A stretch of 64,000 bases of DNA from Acanthochlamys bracteata (Eukaryota > Streptophyta > Magnoliopsida > Pandanales > Velloziaceae). Each line of letters opens with the position of its first letter. The stretch's first letter is position 1. The notes under the pieces are model-generated. The model did not search any database. It was not told the origin of the DNA and saw only the letters and a list, made by a program, of their open reading frames with translations. Location: positions 7,079,787-7,143,786 of the forward strand of contig CM034136.1 in NCBI GenBank assembly GCA_019914995.1. Reading direction: 5' to 3'. This document shows positions 37,970 through 50,923 of this stretch, in pieces. The translations under genes were made by a program, and so were the position numbers.

Positions 37970-38960
37970 ATACAAGTTGAGGACGTGGTTGCAGAAGTTG
38001 GTCTGTTGAATGCTGAGTGCGACCTGCAAGAGAAAAATGATAGTAACATCTGAGGCAGGAAATTGATTGAAATCTAAATTTCAATATCAACAATATAAGT
38101 ATTTTTCATAAGCTAAGGAAAATATCAGCATTCTTTTTGCTTACCAAAAATTGAAAAACTTGCTTATACTTTCAGGTAAATTTTTCCAAGCCTTTGTGGA
38201 AAAGAGAAAAGAAAACGGCCTGTTTTAAGCAAACCTCAAAAGTTTTCCTACATTATTTAGATTGTCTTTTAAAACGCCAACTATAACATCATGGCTGACA
38301 TCAGATCGGTTATATTTTTCCAGCATGCTTTTCATTGAGTCTATTGAAAAACAAAGGAAGCAATTTATTTAATTGACGCATAGAATTCTACAGAACGCAG
38401 ATATAAATAATTGAATAACTGGAGAAGTCATGTACGCAGTTTTCAGTTTTCACAAGAAAGAAGAGTAGGCTTACCTTACCGTTACTTTTTCTGCACAGAC
38501 AAATTCAAACTTTGTTCCAAGTTCTTTCTAGCCTTGGTTGCTCGATAATAAGCTATATCATTGCCTTCTCTGCCGTAGAACTAATTTCGCCCGCTACTGA
38601 TGCAAGTTTAGCAAATTACAGTAAGCACCGGAAGTATAGATTTCTGGATTCATTTGTGCCAGAAAGTTAAACCTCCAATAGTGACAGAAAAGTAACTTAC
38701 AAATGGACGACATCTCATTCCGCTTCTCCATATGAATGCAGTGAGGATTCCACTTCTATCGATCACTTGCTTGGAATTTTAAGATATTTCAGATATAAGT
38801 TTTTTGATAATAATAGACATAAATAAGAACAAGTACAGGAGATTTTCCTCCAAAGAATAAAATCATACCTTTGCGCATTAACTTCTCAATCAAGTAGGAG
38901 ACCAGTTTGCCACCAATCGTAGTTAGAGCCTGAAAGCCATCTATAACATATTCCGCTGTG
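37970..38960 (-). pseudogene. Splice-flanked coding-like pieces, unidentified
   Basis: Several minus-strand segments look translated and are bounded by splice-like GT/AG, but I could not join them into one open chain. Around 38950-38872 there is a frame with DTAEYVIDGFQALTTIGGKL and ending LIEKLMRK before GTATGA. Near 38750-38702 a segment runs to TTT before GTAAGT. Around 38585-38490 there is EGNDIAYYRATKARKNLEQS. Around 38340-38235 there is MKSMLEKYNRSDVSHDVIV. Around 38025-37980 a short exon-like piece lies between TTGCAG and GTATGT. I do not recognise the family. It may be a decayed gene or a poorly resolved real gene just downstream of 5-oxoprolinase. Confidence 0.3.
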
Positions 38961-39237
38961 TCCTTCCCTCTGATACATAACTATGATGTCGGTGATTCAA
39001 ACAATTTCCTGGTTAGAGATAATTCGAGCACTAGGAAACTGATCATTTAGAGTTAATGCATCCCCAGCAATATTTATTAAGCTGTCAGGAGAAATACAAC
39101 AGGAAGATATGTAAGCTAACTAGCAAGAAAGGAAAATAGGAAGTTCTGCATGGTGATTGGTCTTCCATCCACTGCCAGAGACTAATAATTATTTCGCTCA
39201 AGAATAGAAATACACAAAAAGTGAACCACCAAAAACA

Positions 39238-42200
39238 TTAATGAGGAGCTCCATATCCACCGCCTCCTGGAGTCAGTATCTGCAGAACCTCTCCTGCGTC
39301 AACATGGACGGTGTTCTTTCCCCCAAGATAGACCTTCCGCCCGTCTTTTACGGTCAAGAAGTTTGCACCACGGGCCCCATCTTTACCTCCCTTTAGACCT
39401 CTGGGTGAATGTACCCGTCTCTCAGAAAGGATGCTCACTACTACTGGACGCCTGAATTCCATCTCCCTGACAATTCCATCACCCCCTCTGTGAAAGCCAG
39501 CACCTCCACTATTTTCTCGAAGACCAAATTTGTGCAGAAGAACTGGGTAGCGCTGCTCAAAGATTTCAGGATCAGTCATCCTTGTGTTAGTCATGTGACA
39601 CTGCACTCCGCTTGTCCCATCCCAGCTTGGTCCAGCACCGCTCCCGCCACCAATGGTCTCATAGTAACCGAATGTATCATCCCCAAAGGTCAGATTATTC
39701 ATGCAGCCCTGAGAATTTGCACATGCCTGGAATGCTGTCAAGATGACATCTGTGACTCTCTGGGATGTGAGAACATTGCCACCTACAACAGCAGCTTTAT
39801 CGCTTGGAGAGAGAAGTGAGCCCTCAGGAATAAGAATCTTTACAGGAGCTACGCAACCTTGATTTAAAGGTATGTCAACATCTACCAAGCAACGAAGGCA
39901 ATATATTACTGCAGCAGCAGTCACTGCTTCAGGGGCATTCCAATTACCATAAACTTCCGGCGTGGTCCCTGCAAAGTCAAAAATAGCTTCGCCATTCTTG
40001 CCATCAATGGTGAGCTTGAGGTGGATGGCAGAGCCATCATCCATATAATCTTCTTCTTCAATGACGGTTGAACCATTTTCCTGCTGCACTCTTTCAGCAA
40101 CTGCTTTGAGCATTTCCCTGACAGCACCTTCAGCATTGGCCTGTACATGGAACATGTAGGATTGGACCGTTTCCAAGCTATATTGTTCTATAAGTTCTTT
40201 GATCAAGGTAATTCCCCTTTGATTAGCAGCTACTTGGGCTCGTAGATCAGATAGATTATCTTGAACCCTTCGAGTGCCTGGCACCTTTTGAGCTGATGGG
40301 TCATCAGAACCAGGGTGTTGAAGCAGATGAATGATTCCTTCTTCTTGAAAGACACCTTTCTGAACAAGCTTGAATGCTTTAATAGATGCACCTTCTTCCC
40401 AAATAGCCTTTGAGAAGGGTGGCATGCTTCCAGGGGTTATGCCACCAATCTCTGCATGGTGACCTCGACTAGCTACAAAGAAAACAAGCTTTCCGTTATC
40501 AAAAACTGGAGTTACTACAGTTATATCAGGAAGATGGCTTCCGCCAGCACAAGGATGATTTGTTACTAGGACATCTCCTTCATCAAGATTGTCTGCCCAG
40601 TACTTGAGTTGCCAGCGAATAGTGCTTGACATAGCCCCAAGGTGCACAGGGACATGTGGAGCATTAGCAACAAGCCCACCATCGGGGCCAAATAGAGCAC
40701 AAGAGAAATCTAGTCTTTCCTTTATGTTTGTAGAAATTGATGTTCTTTGAAGTGTACGACCCATCTGCTCAGCAATACCCATAAACCTATTATTGAAGAT
40801 AGCAAGCTGCACAACATCTGCCACATCATCAGCAATTTTTACTGTACTTGGAGATGAATTTATCTCTATTTTGATATTTCCATACTTTGTAATAACAGCT
40901 TTGCAGTCAGGCTCAACAATCACAGTACTATTGCCATTCATGATGACAGCTGGTCCGTGCAACTGGTGCTCATAACCCAGCCTCTCCAGCTTGAAGAGTG
41001 GAGTCTCCTGCCACCCATTTTTAAAATAGATCTTATACGATCCTTCTGGCACAGGTTCATTTGTAGCTAGTTCCAATTCTCGTGGCTTAAGGATATTAGT
41101 GACTCCAATACCACGAACCCTGACATCACAGATAAGGATCTTTCTATTCTGAAGCTTAAAACCATATTCCTGCTGGAAAAGCCTTAGAAATTCTGCAGCA
41201 TAGTCATTGTCCTCACTTTTAAGCCGCTTAACCATAATGGCAGTATCAGTACCTTCATATCTTAAGTTTAAGTATGATTCTGTTGTGATGCTTTCATCTC
41301 TAAACCCCTGTGCTTTAAGCCTCTCTATCACCTGACTCAAGAGTGTGGCCTCTCTTCGAGAGGTCTCAAGCACAGAATCTGAGTCATATACAGAAGAATA
41401 TGGTTCCTGAGCTTCCTCCACGACATCAGCCAATCCCATACCATATGCACTCAAAATTCCACAAAAGCGATGAATTAAAACCTCTGACATGCCAAGTGAC
41501 CTAGCAATATCACAAGCATGCTGAGGACCTGCACCACCAAAGCAAGCAAGGGCATGGTTTTTAGTTTCATGTCCCTTCATTTCTGTTAGCTGGCGTATTG
41601 GTCGACACATAGTTTCATTTGCGACATTGATAAATCCAAGGGCAATCTGCTCTACTGTCATATCACTTGCTGTTGCATCTTGACTCTTTCTGTATGTATT
41701 GATCTCAACAGATAATTCTTCGAAGGCTTTTCTAGTAGCTTCGATATCTAATGGTTCGTCTTCATTTGGCCCAAATATTGACGGGAAATGGTCGGGAATG
41801 ACCCTTCCTAGAATCAGATTAGCATCTGTTACTGCTAACTGCCCCCCTTTCCTGTAGCAAACAGGGCCCGGGTGAGCACCAACTGAATCAGGGCCTACTC
41901 GAAATGATCCAAATAGAAATCTGAGTTTGGAGCCACCACCAGCAGCAACAGTATTTATGTCGAGCTGAGGAGCTTGTATTATGGTTCCTGCAATCTGGGT
42001 TTCAAAAACTTGTTCATAGCTCCCATTGTAACGGCTTACATCAGTCGAAGTCCCACCCATATCAAAACCGATCAAAGGCTTTGATGTCTCAACTCCAAAG
42101 AGTGTCTGCGAGTAACCGACTACGCCTCCGGCAGGACCTGATAGAATAGCTTTATGCCCTGAAAAACTTTGTTCAGGTGCAAGACCACCATCTGATTGCA

Positions 42201-43008
42201 TGAATAAAACATTTACCTTGTCGGACCCGCCTTCAAATCGAGACATGAAACCAGACAAATACTCCTTAATAACAGGAGTTAGGTAAGCATCGACTGTAGC
42301 AGTAAAGCCACGTGGCACAGCACGAACCATTGGAGTTAATGCTGATGACAGAGAAACATGTCGGAAACCCATGCTCATTGCTAACTTCTCAATCATTATT
42401 TCATGGTGAGGATATGTATAGGAATGCAGTAACACAACCGCCAAGCAGTCGATCCCTTTCTCCAGTAATCCTTTCAATAGAGGCTTCAGTGCATCCTGAT
42501 CAACAGGCTTTACGACTCTGATCAATTCTCCGGATATCCCTTCAACAGTAGAATGCTCCTTTTCCTTATCAAGCACAAGTTCCACCCTTTCGTCCACCTC
42601 TATCACTACTTCGTACAGATTTGATGCTTTAGAGACAGTCAGGTCAAAAATTTTGGGACGTGCTTGATTTCCTATCTGAAGTAAGTCTTTGAAGCCCCTG
42701 GTTACACAAAGAGCAATTCTCTCGCCTTTCCGCTCAAGGAGAGCATTAGTGGCAACAGTTGTTCCCATCCGAATCCAGTCAATATTTTCTGTTGGAATCT
42801 TTGAAGAGCGAGGTATCCTTTTCCCAGTGAATTCTTCAAGAATTCGCCTTATCCCTTCAATTGGAGCATCATCATAATTCGCAGGATCCACCGATAGGAG
42901 CTTCATGACATAGCAATCAGATCTTCCAGGGGCTTCCGCATAGATATCTGTGAACGTTCCACCTCTGTCAATGCAAAATCTAAATTTCTTCCTTGTGACA
43001 CTACCCAT
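39238..43008 (-). CDS. OXP1: 5-oxoprolinase (ATP-hydrolysing), 1256 aa, coding part intronless
   Basis: The enzyme opens 5-oxoproline to glutamate with ATP in the cytosol, the last step of the gamma-glutamyl cycle. The frame is uninterrupted from ATG at 43008 to TGA-side end at 39238. The N-terminal hydantoinase/oxoprolinase domain carries the nucleotide-binding motif [17 protein letters not shown] near residue 12. The HyuA-like part contains [13 protein letters not shown] and [16 protein letters not shown] (about residues 290-330). From about residue 735 a HyuB-like half follows ([20 protein letters not shown]). The length fits the plant enzyme (about 1260 residues). A probable 5' UTR intron runs from 43566 to 43027, with donor CAG/GTTTAC and acceptor CATCAG/TCAC. 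There is no signal peptide. The neighbour GGT lies downstream in the same orientation. Confidence 0.96.
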   Translation of the reverse strand: MGSVTRKKFRFCIDRGGTFTDIYAEAPGRSDCYVMKLLSVDPANYDDAPIEGIRRILEEFTGKRIPRSSKIPTENIDWIRMGTTVATNALLERKGERIALCVTRGFKDLLQIGNQARPKIFDLTVSKASNLYEVVIEVDERVELVLDKEKEHSTVEGISGELIRVVKPVDQDALKPLLKGLLEKGIDCLAVVLLHSYTYPHHEIMIEKLAMSMGFRHVSLSSALTPMVRAVPRGFTATVDAYLTPVIKEYLSGFMSRFEGGSDKVNVLFMQSDGGLAPEQSFSGHKAILSGPAGGVVGYSQTLFGVETSKPLIGFDMGGTSTDVSRYNGSYEQVFETQIAGTIIQAPQLDINTVAAGGGSKLRFLFGSFRVGPDSVGAHPGPVCYRKGGQLAVTDANLILGRVIPDHFPSIFGPNEDEPLDIEATRKAFEELSVEINTYRKSQDATASDMTVEQIALGFINVANETMCRPIRQLTEMKGHETKNHALACFGGAGPQHACDIARSLGMSEVLIHRFCGILSAYGMGLADVVEEAQEPYSSVYDSDSVLETSRREATLLSQVIERLKAQGFRDESITTESYLNLRYEGTDTAIMVKRLKSEDNDYAAEFLRLFQQEYGFKLQNRKILICDVRVRGIGVTNILKPRELELATNEPVPEGSYKIYFKNGWQETPLFKLERLGYEHQLHGPAVIMNGNSTVIVEPDCKAVITKYGNIKIEINSSPSTVKIADDVADVVQLAIFNNRFMGIAEQMGRTLQRTSISTNIKERLDFSCALFGPDGGLVANAPHVPVHLGAMSSTIRWQLKYWADNLDEGDVLVTNHPCAGGSHLPDITVVTPVFDNGKLVFFVASRGHHAEIGGITPGSMPPFSKAIWEEGASIKAFKLVQKGVFQEEGIIHLLQHPGSDDPSAQKVPGTRRVQDNLSDLRAQVAANQRGITLIKELIEQYSLETVQSYMFHVQANAEGAVREMLKAVAERVQQENGSTVIEEEDYMDDGSAIHLKLTIDGKNGEAIFDFAGTTPEVYGNWNAPEAVTAAAVIYCLRCLVDVDIPLNQGCVAPVKILIPEGSLLSPSDKAAVVGGNVLTSQRVTDVILTAFQACANSQGCMNNLTFGDDTFGYYETIGGGSGAGPSWDGTSGVQCHMTNTRMTDPEIFEQRYPVLLHKFGLRENSGGAGFHRGGDGIVREMEFRRPVVVSILSERRVHSPRGLKGGKDGARGANFLTVKDGRKVYLGGKNTVHVDAGEVLQILTPGGGGYGAPH

Positions 43009-43026
43009 TCTGATCTCTTTTTGTGA

Positions 43027-43566
43027 CTGATGAAATGAATTGAGGCCAGAAATCTCCTACACAAAACGAATCTCATATTTTCATCTATCAAGGACACCAA
43101 ACAAAAACATAATGGCACATTAAAGGTAATCTAGCCTAGTTGCTAAGGAATTGGGGTGAGTAAAAGCTTCAGTGAAACATTCTTTTTAAAAGTTTAGCAG
43201 CGCCTTGAACATTTAGAGCTTCAAATAACTCAAAGATGAGTATAAAATCCACAGGTAACACTCTTATAAATATGTTCTACAAACTACCATGCTGATAACA
43301 TAAGCCACAAGTTGGAGAAAATGAAGAAACAAGATCAACTTCAATAGTTCAATGTAATGATGCATCAACGCAATTCATAAACCAGACAACGGGTTGAAAT
43401 TGAGACCTATCAACTAATATACACTGAAACACTTAAAATAATAATTCACACATGAAGTACCAGATAGATAATAAGTAACATTTAATCAGTTAATTTCAAG
43501 TAGAAGATTCAAAAATTACAACAGTTAGAAACAGATCCAAATTAGAGAAGCATAAGGAAAGTAAAC
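43027..43566 (-). other. Probable 5' UTR intron of OXP1
   Basis: On the minus strand, TTTCAG/GTTTAC at 43567/43566 could be a donor. CATCAG/TCAC at 43027/43026, 18 bases before the ATG, could be an acceptor. The interval has intron-like A/T composition. No transcript evidence is available here. Confidence 0.45.
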
Positions 43567-43821
43567 CTGAAACAAAATTGCAGCGATGCTATCGATCTTC
43601 AACAACTTCTTTGATAGAAACAAATCAAGGAGTTGCTTTGATCGATTTTCAGTTCAACTCAATCAATAGTGAAGAGACAACGATGGATCTGAGTAGGCGT
43701 AAACAAATGCGAAAAAGCAGAAGAAGACGGCCGGAGCGGGACGGAGTTTTGTTTATAGTGAGCGTTATCACTGATTTTTTTGGTTCTTTTCTTCTGGTTT
43801 GTTTTTCTGCTCTGTGCTGAT

Positions 43822-44560
43822 TGATTGCTGATTATAGCTGCATAGCTGGAAAGAAACTGTTTGTTTTCTATTAAAAAATACTTATCATGTGCGTGTTTGT
43901 GTTTTCAGAAGTTCGAATAATTTCGTAGCAAAAATCTACAACAATGAGCAACTGTTGCGGTGAATTTTGTTGTCAACTTCAAAGAAGCATTTATCATATA
44001 GGAAAAAAGAAATCTGAAACAACATACTGTACAAGGAAATACTGTAAAAAAAACACCTGTTTTATTAATCCATTGAGGTACAGATGACTGCCCAGCTCAG
44101 GTAAATTCAGGCAGCTAAACGATTCACCAGAAACATAAGAAAGTCAACCAAAACAATTCTTCTAATCAGCTAATTAAACGCCCATAACTCTATTTTTTCT
44201 CGCCATATTTGAAGTTTCAAATAATTCATATATTTTATTTATATAAAAATTTCAAAACTCTATTTTTATATGCAAAATTTCAGTTCCAATTTTTTTATTT
44301 ACATATATCTCAATGCAATTCGAACTTTTAAAAACTATTGATATACAAAAACTGAACTCTACTTCTAACTCATTTTTTAAAAAACTCTACTTCATACTTT
44401 TCACTTTCACGAAATTCAATTACAGGCATTTGAAACACGCCGTAAATGATTCACTCAGATACATATGAATGCAAACCAAAACAATTCTTCTAATCAACAG
44501 ATCAAGGAAATAGGAGCCGGATGCCAGTGACGGACAGGTTTCAGACTTGATTTTCTAAGC
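43822..44560. other. Intergenic with AT-rich centre
   Basis: The OXP1 promoter flank is followed by A/T-rich sequence around 44200-44420. No gene or clear repeat boundary is seen. Confidence 0.35.
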
Positions 44561-45009
44561 TAGCCGCTTCAGTCTTCAATGTCCACCTATGCGTACAGCT
44601 AGTGGGTATGGTCCTGGAGAAGGATCGCTGCAGGACAAGAATAATTGAATTGAGAAGTTGGCATAATTATCTGGCGTTCGCTAGAAAGACCAGCACATAG
44701 TGGCGGCCAAAAATACATCTCGATGGAAACTATTTAGTATGGTCTTTGCTTCTTGAGCTTGCTAAAGATGTAGTTTCAGTGCATTTGTTATTAAACTGCA
44801 AGAAAGAAGCAAAGGTGATTCAGCAGTTGATCTAGAAGCCAACCAGTTACTATGATTTTCATATCAAAACATTCAGTAAGTAGGCCATAATTGTCTATTG
44901 ATTGAACGACATCAATGAAAACTTGATGATGCTGACATAAGACCTACAATATCAGTGTTTCTATAACACACTTTTGGGCAGTGGAAATGGTGAAGTATCA
45001 TGTAGTTAC

Positions 45010-46905
45010 CTCCAAAGCTTCTACTTGTTCCTGGCACTGACTTATAATTTGCTTTAACTGCTGATCCTTCAGCTTCTCCTCATTCTCCTAGTTGCACTCG
45101 TGCTGTATTGCAGCTGCTCTCTTCAGGATTTGATTGTCTCTCAATAAGCTTTGCAGTTGCTCTTTCAAAGAAACAATCTAAAGCTCTAACATAATCAAAT
45201 GTTAATAATGTACAGAAAAAGGATTTGCATGACAAAATGTGGTCCGTGTTTCCTATTATCTTCTAATTACCTCCTTTGGAGCTGCAGAATGCACCTGAAC
45301 ATGTTGCTCGAAAGCATCCAAGAACCTTCTGGCACGACTGTAAACATCATTCCAATGAGATGCGCTCATCATTTCTTGCATGAAAATAAGGACATGTCTT
45401 CGGGCACTGCCGACTCCACTTTCGAGTCACCATTACAAGTGACTTCAACAGTTGGTTAAGGTAGTTGGTCACTTACCCCACCTAATTACGAAAACCATAG
45501 CATTTCAATGCCATAAGCAAATGATAGCATAACTGTAGGTGCACAATCAAAACTTATTGAAAAGTCTGTAGAAAATATCACAGTATAAAGGTTTACTAAC
45601 CATCAGCAGCTACATCTGATATTTGTACAGCATGGAAACTCGACACCTCCTTCCTCAAAGTTCATTGCTGAGATAAAGTGCGCCAGCACTCCTAATGGCT
45701 TTACGAATGTCATGATTGTGTGTCTTCAAGGCTGTCTCCAAAACATAATAATAACTGACATATAAATAATGCTGAATTAAAGGTCATAGAAAGAAAAAGA
45801 AAAACAGAAACCCGTCAGTCGACCATAAACCCAAGACTACAAGCATCAGCTTACCAAATAGAAAGAACACCAATATAATAGCATTCGATGAGATCATGAG
45901 AAGAACTTTGGAAAGTAACAAAATTCAGAGCTGATATACTGCCGCCAAGTTGAAGTAGGCAGATAACAACCGAAGGTGCGATAATCCAAAGGTCGCCTCT
46001 CTTAACTTTTCAGCTTCTAGGCTGTGGTATACAGAGACAAATAATCTCATCAAAGCACTGCAAACTAAGCATCCAGTAACCATAATTCTAAAGCAGGTCC
46101 CTAACTCAACTCTCACTTAAATCAAACATATAAAGATATAATTCAGACCACAGAAGAAAAGAAAAAACAAAGTGTATTCAAGAGCATCGCATACAAAAAC
46201 ACATACCACCTAGCACTGTTGAGAAACTAATATCCATAAACAGTATAGTTCATTCGATTATATTACAGCCACAAAATATTCTGGGAACTAGGAATCAACA
46301 CAACAGGCCTACACCCAAACTCTTACTGAAATCATTATACTACATTGCACGACACCTATTTATTCAGATTAACTAACCATACATAAACCACAATCCGTAA
46401 GGATCAACATCCAAAAACACCAAGAACTATAAGATAACCATTACATTCCCAAAGCATGAATTCAAAATCAAGAGTTACTCTAATTGCATCTCAACTATTT
46501 TACCAATCGAGGAACTGCATGATCATAAACAGCTTATCGATTATCATATGTTTCATGTTTTACATAAATCTTCTTCCATACTCTTGACCTCATTCAATGG
46601 TGCCATAAATTTTCATATTCAATACATAACCAGCACAACAATCGCATCAAACCAACAAGCACCAACACAAAATGTTATCACAGAAGAATTCACACTTCCA
46701 CAAATTTTGATATATACCTCATGATCCAATGACGGGAACATAAAGAGATGAAAAAATTGACTTTATCGTCGTCAGCAGGAGGCGGAAATCCGCAACGGAA
46801 AAACGGCGCGACTATTTAGCCGGCAGCAACGAAGAAGAAGGCGACGACGACGATCCGAAGATTTTCGTCGAACCCAATCCGGTTGCCGCATACTCCCGCG
46901 GACAT
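45010..46905 (-). pseudogene. CUE-domain (ubiquitin-binding) protein pseudogene
   Basis: From ATG at 46905 the minus strand reads MSAGVCGNRIGFDE, the conserved opening of a plant CUE-domain protein family (At1g80040/At5g32440 type, from memory). One extra A then breaks the frame. In the corrected frame the serine-rich stretch follows, but it meets TAG at 46814-46812. Further pieces, in order, are: FMFPSLDHE before a donor at 46718; a CUE-like helix ETALKTHNHDIRKAIRS at about 45739-45690; QEMMSASHWNDVYSRARRFL within 45460-45271, after another frameshift; and a coiled coil KEQLQSLLRDNQILKRAAA (45177-45010), interrupted by TAG at 45090-45088. Order and strand match an intact gene, so this is a gene that decayed in place, not a processed copy. 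The last exon near 44560-44640 is too eroded to read. Confidence 0.72.
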
Positions 46906-47169
46906 CGCAGAGCGACAGCAGCCTAGCGAAGCCGATCAATTTAAAAGTTTCTCCACTCCCAACTCCGATTCCGATTCCGATTCTGATTCTCAATTTCCAT
47001 CAGTCGGTGGGTTTTCTGATTCCCTCCTTCTCCGATTTGAAAACTCCAGCTATTAACTTTCGCAATGAATGAAGTCGATTCATAGTTGTTACTCGTTGGA
47101 GAATTTTGAAGAAAGACTACGGCTTAGATTCAAGAACTGTCGCCGAGCATTCAAGCAAGAAATGTTCTT

Positions 47170-48530
47170 AACCAAGAGGTCAAAAAAAAAAAAAAATTTT
47201 CTTAATAATGTATTTACATTATAGACTCGATTTATTTATTTTGACAAATATCGACCTACTCCTCTGTTATCCTATTTTGCAAGATAGACTTCGTAAATTG
47301 CTTAATTCACTTTGGTCTTAAGTCTGGGGAGCTCTTTATTTAGGCCATGTCGAACATATGTATTCTATTTGGGCCGGGCCATTTTAGTTGTTCGTTTTTC
47401 GAACCTCTGTTAGTTTGATCAGCTGTAACAGTTGCAGCGAGCTCGCAGGAGAAGAGAGTGTCGCTGCCGCCCTCTTGGTTTAAGGCAAGGCGGCGTAAAA
47501 GAAATTTTATTTTATGTTACAGTTTGATTTTCTTGTTGATTGAATGAAGATCTACTCATGATTTTTTCAGCAATAAAAATTTGTTCTTGCATACGAATTT
47601 GTTGTTTTCTTATATTTGATGTTTGGTAGAAACTTTTTGGTTGTGTTTATGTTTTATTTGTCTTCTGTTTAATCTTGTTAGCAAAATTATGGGTGGTTAT
47701 TGTGTTTTTCTTTCTGTTTGATAATTAGTAGCTAACTGAGACATGATCGACATGAATTATATGCGTATATGGATCTGGAAGAGGACTAACAGAGGTGAAA
47801 TTATGATTTTAGTATCTCGATAGTAGTGTGCACAGATAAATTTGCCTCAGCTAGAGGTCTATCTTATGCAATATCAGAGGATATTGTCGAAAACTCTCGG
47901 GTGGTCATCTTTCCTTGGTGCTTTGAAGATTATAGAGTGGCAAATGTATATTCTTGTTTATGAAAAAAACATTTTGTTCAATAATGAGAACGGTCAAGTG
48001 TTGGGTGTTTGCGACTAGGGCAAGTTGAGAGAACTCTAATGTTACATATTGTAGTGTGCAAGGGTGGAGAGGTACAAAAGTAATCGTATTTATCACAGAT
48101 GAATACCTCTGCTGTTAAATTCTGTGATTTCTGATCTTATATTAGAATAAAATTCTGAGAGTGCAGTAACTCCAGTCTAACGATATGGGTTACTCTTCCA
48201 TCACTTCTTACTTCTTATGACCTCTTCATAGCTCTATCTTATTTCTCACTGCATTTTTGTGTGATATTATGAATCTATAAACATTTACTTAAAATCTTTA
48301 TGTATTTCATTTTGGGAGGCTTTAAGGTGCTATTATCATTAGTACTTTGATTTAGAAAATGGAATTAGAGATTACAAATACAAGCTTTGAAAGAAAATAA
48401 TAGCTGCTTTATATGTAATTCCCACATGCTTTTAATTGAAGCATTTTCATTTTGGAGTGTTATCTATCCAAATTGATGTGTAGATTAAACCTTACGTTTT
48501 AAACATGGTGAGGATTTTTGACATATACCC
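47170..48530. other. Intergenic / leader of a decayed plus-strand gene
   Basis: A GC-richer patch at 47420-47500 looks like the first exon or leader of a plus-strand gene and runs divergently from the CUE pseudogene. No open chain could be built from it. A poly-A run lies at about 47178-47192. Confidence 0.25.
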
Positions 48531-50154
48531 CTTGGTTTCAGAAGCAATGGCACATTCAATTAGCCATATGCAAGTGAAAGGACCAAAAAGAGTGCGAAAA
48601 GTAGAAATGGCTGCTAATTATGCCTTTGGTCCTCTTGAGATGATGCCACAATAAAGCACTGACTTTTAACTGGAATCCTAACCACAACAGGTGAACTACC
48701 ATAGAAAAAGCTCCAGAAGAAATTCACAGCATCTGTACTAGAACTTGAGGAAGATATGGATAATTTGTATTGGAAGAGACTCTTTAAGGCGTTTTTACAA
48801 GAGATGACCACTTTATTGCCACTTCTCAAAAGCAAAGCAGTTGTTGAAGCAAATGTTTGATAGAAGGAGGGAATTAATGAGCTGCATGAAGAAATTCAGT
48901 TGCAAATATTACAGACTCTGACCATCACTGACAATCTGAAGAAACAGCTAGAAGAGCTCAAAATTGAGAGGCAGCACAGGGAAGAATGTGAGACATCAGG
49001 AGGCTGGTTGCAATGGAACCTCCTAGTCTGGAACTCAGAAGATTATTTCTAACCTTGAGGAGGAAATTGCACAACTAGAAGCTGAGAATGCTGCCACATA
49101 AGAACTCTGAACTTAAGGAGGAAGCAATTCTCTCTGCTTTTGCATGTGGTGAGTAAAATTTCTCATATTGCTTCTCTCTACTGTTGAACTTGAAAGCTCA
49201 TCGTAAGTTCTAATTTGCATTTGTAGCGTATAAACCTTGTTAGTCTACCATAAATCCTTCAGTGAGTGGACTGAGAATATGCACATTTTCAGATGACCTT
49301 TTGTAGGAGATACTTTCTTTACTGTGGGTCAAGTGTCATACAAAGGGGATAGGCCTTACGTCTATCCTAGTTGCTTCTTCTTAGATAGGTAGCTGTTACG
49401 TTGGCAGGGTTGCTCATATTTTATTCTTGTTTCCTTAGGTGAAAGAATTTCAGAATACCGTAGAGTCTGAGCAGAACAGAGGTTCAGAACCAATGGCTGT
49501 CATGCACCTGTATAGTTGGTCTAACTTGACAGTCTTTGAAGTGACTAGAGGGCATATACTTATACCAGCTTTTGAATAGAGTATTAAATTTACTGTATAC
49601 AGAGTTGGGTGTTGTGTATTCTGACATTCATGTTAGGCATTGTAACGCATAATTTGAAGTTTGGAGCCTCTGATTCACCATGTGAGTAAGATGGTCTCTT
49701 GACTACTTACTTTGGTGTTACTTCTATTTTGGCCACTGGTCTTTGTAACTGGTCAGTGGAGAAAGAAAGAAAGATGATGTAGTCCCTTCCAGTTCCATCA
49801 TGGCAGCATTATATATCAGACTACATCTGTAGAAGGACCCAGGTGTGACTTCTCCAGCCTAAAAGTTTTTACAGCATTGCTTTCTATGTAATTCCTGGTG
49901 TCCTGCAACTTGCAAATGCATATGGCATTCTTTATTGGCGTATTTATTCTTTCACATTTTTTTGGCAGCAAATCTGCCTCCAGTTGTAGCAAATGCCACA
50001 GTAGTAAACATGCTTCAGGCGAGGGGCAGTGGTATGCAAACTCATGCGTTTAAGGAGCTTTCAGGATACTAGATTTCACTTTTACTGTCATCTACTATTG
50101 CTAGAACTTTAGAAGGAAAGGAAAATATCCATAATTCTCAATGCTCATCAATTT

Positions 50155-50225
50155 GATCGCGTAGCAGAGTGGATGTGGTGTTAGAGCGGATCTAAAGGTC
50201 GTGGGTTTGAATCTCACTGTGATCA
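50155..50225 (+). mobile_element. tRNA-derived SINE head (or tRNA pseudogene)
   Basis: The stretch has the shape of a tRNA. GATCGCG can pair with TGTGATC as acceptor stem (two G-U pairs). An A-box-like GTAGCAGAGTGG lies at 50161-50172, and a B-box-like GGTTTGAATCTC at 50204-50215 lies within a good T-arm (GTGGG/CTCAC). The anticodon loop is malformed, with no T before the anticodon, so a working tRNA is unlikely. Some 150 bases of non-tRNA sequence may be the SINE body. It sits within the decayed coiled-coil gene. Confidence 0.5.
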
Positions 50226-50923
50226 GTGAAAGCAAGAGCTTGCCTTTTTTTTTGCTCATGACATAAGCTGGAAGCTCTGATAATCTGTTTGTGTATGAGC
50301 AAAAATCCTGATACTCTTGTCCGTGAACAAGAAGGTTTAACAGGGACAGGCTTGCTGGTCCCTGAAACTCTGGTCCATACTGGAAGCGATAAGTGATGGA
50401 ACAACATTGCTGACTTCAAAACTTATGGATCAATCTATATTAGGAGTCAAAACTTCCTTCCTGGATATGGTGACCACTTATTTTTACCTAGAAGGCATTG
50501 CACTGATTCTTCTAATACATCACAAACTTGTGGAGGTAGTCCTGTTCAAAAGAGCTATTTACTACTACATAATTTGACAATCTTGTACCAGAACAGTCAA
50601 CCAATAATACTTGCTGACTTGGCTCAGATTAGAAAAAAAAAGGTAAGATCTCATTAATTGGCTGTTTCCTTTTTTAATTTAAGTTTCTCTAGAATAGAGC
50701 ATGCATTGAAAAAATAGACCTATTTTAATTCAGTGAGAGATTTGTATAAGCTAAGTGTTTGTTGTAGAAGGATTTATGTTTTAGTTACCTTTCTAAGCTG
50801 TTTATTCCAGTTCATAACAAAACCCAGGAATATAGTTTCTGGGACATAGGCGGACCTTTTGTGTTTCGTAGCACTACCTTTGTTTTCTGTTTTTTTTTAT
50901 TTACTAAATTGCAGTTTTCTTTT

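Noticed and set aside
39409..39819. 136-codon plus-strand frame
   Set aside because: It is antisense to the well-supported OXP1 frame and has no family motif.
45199..45459. 86-codon plus-strand frame
   Set aside because: It is the shadow of the CUE pseudogene exon on the other strand, which carries family-like sequence.
50155..50225. Functional tRNA gene
   Set aside because: The anticodon loop lacks the T before the anticodon and the D-arm is stretched; a SINE head is more likely.
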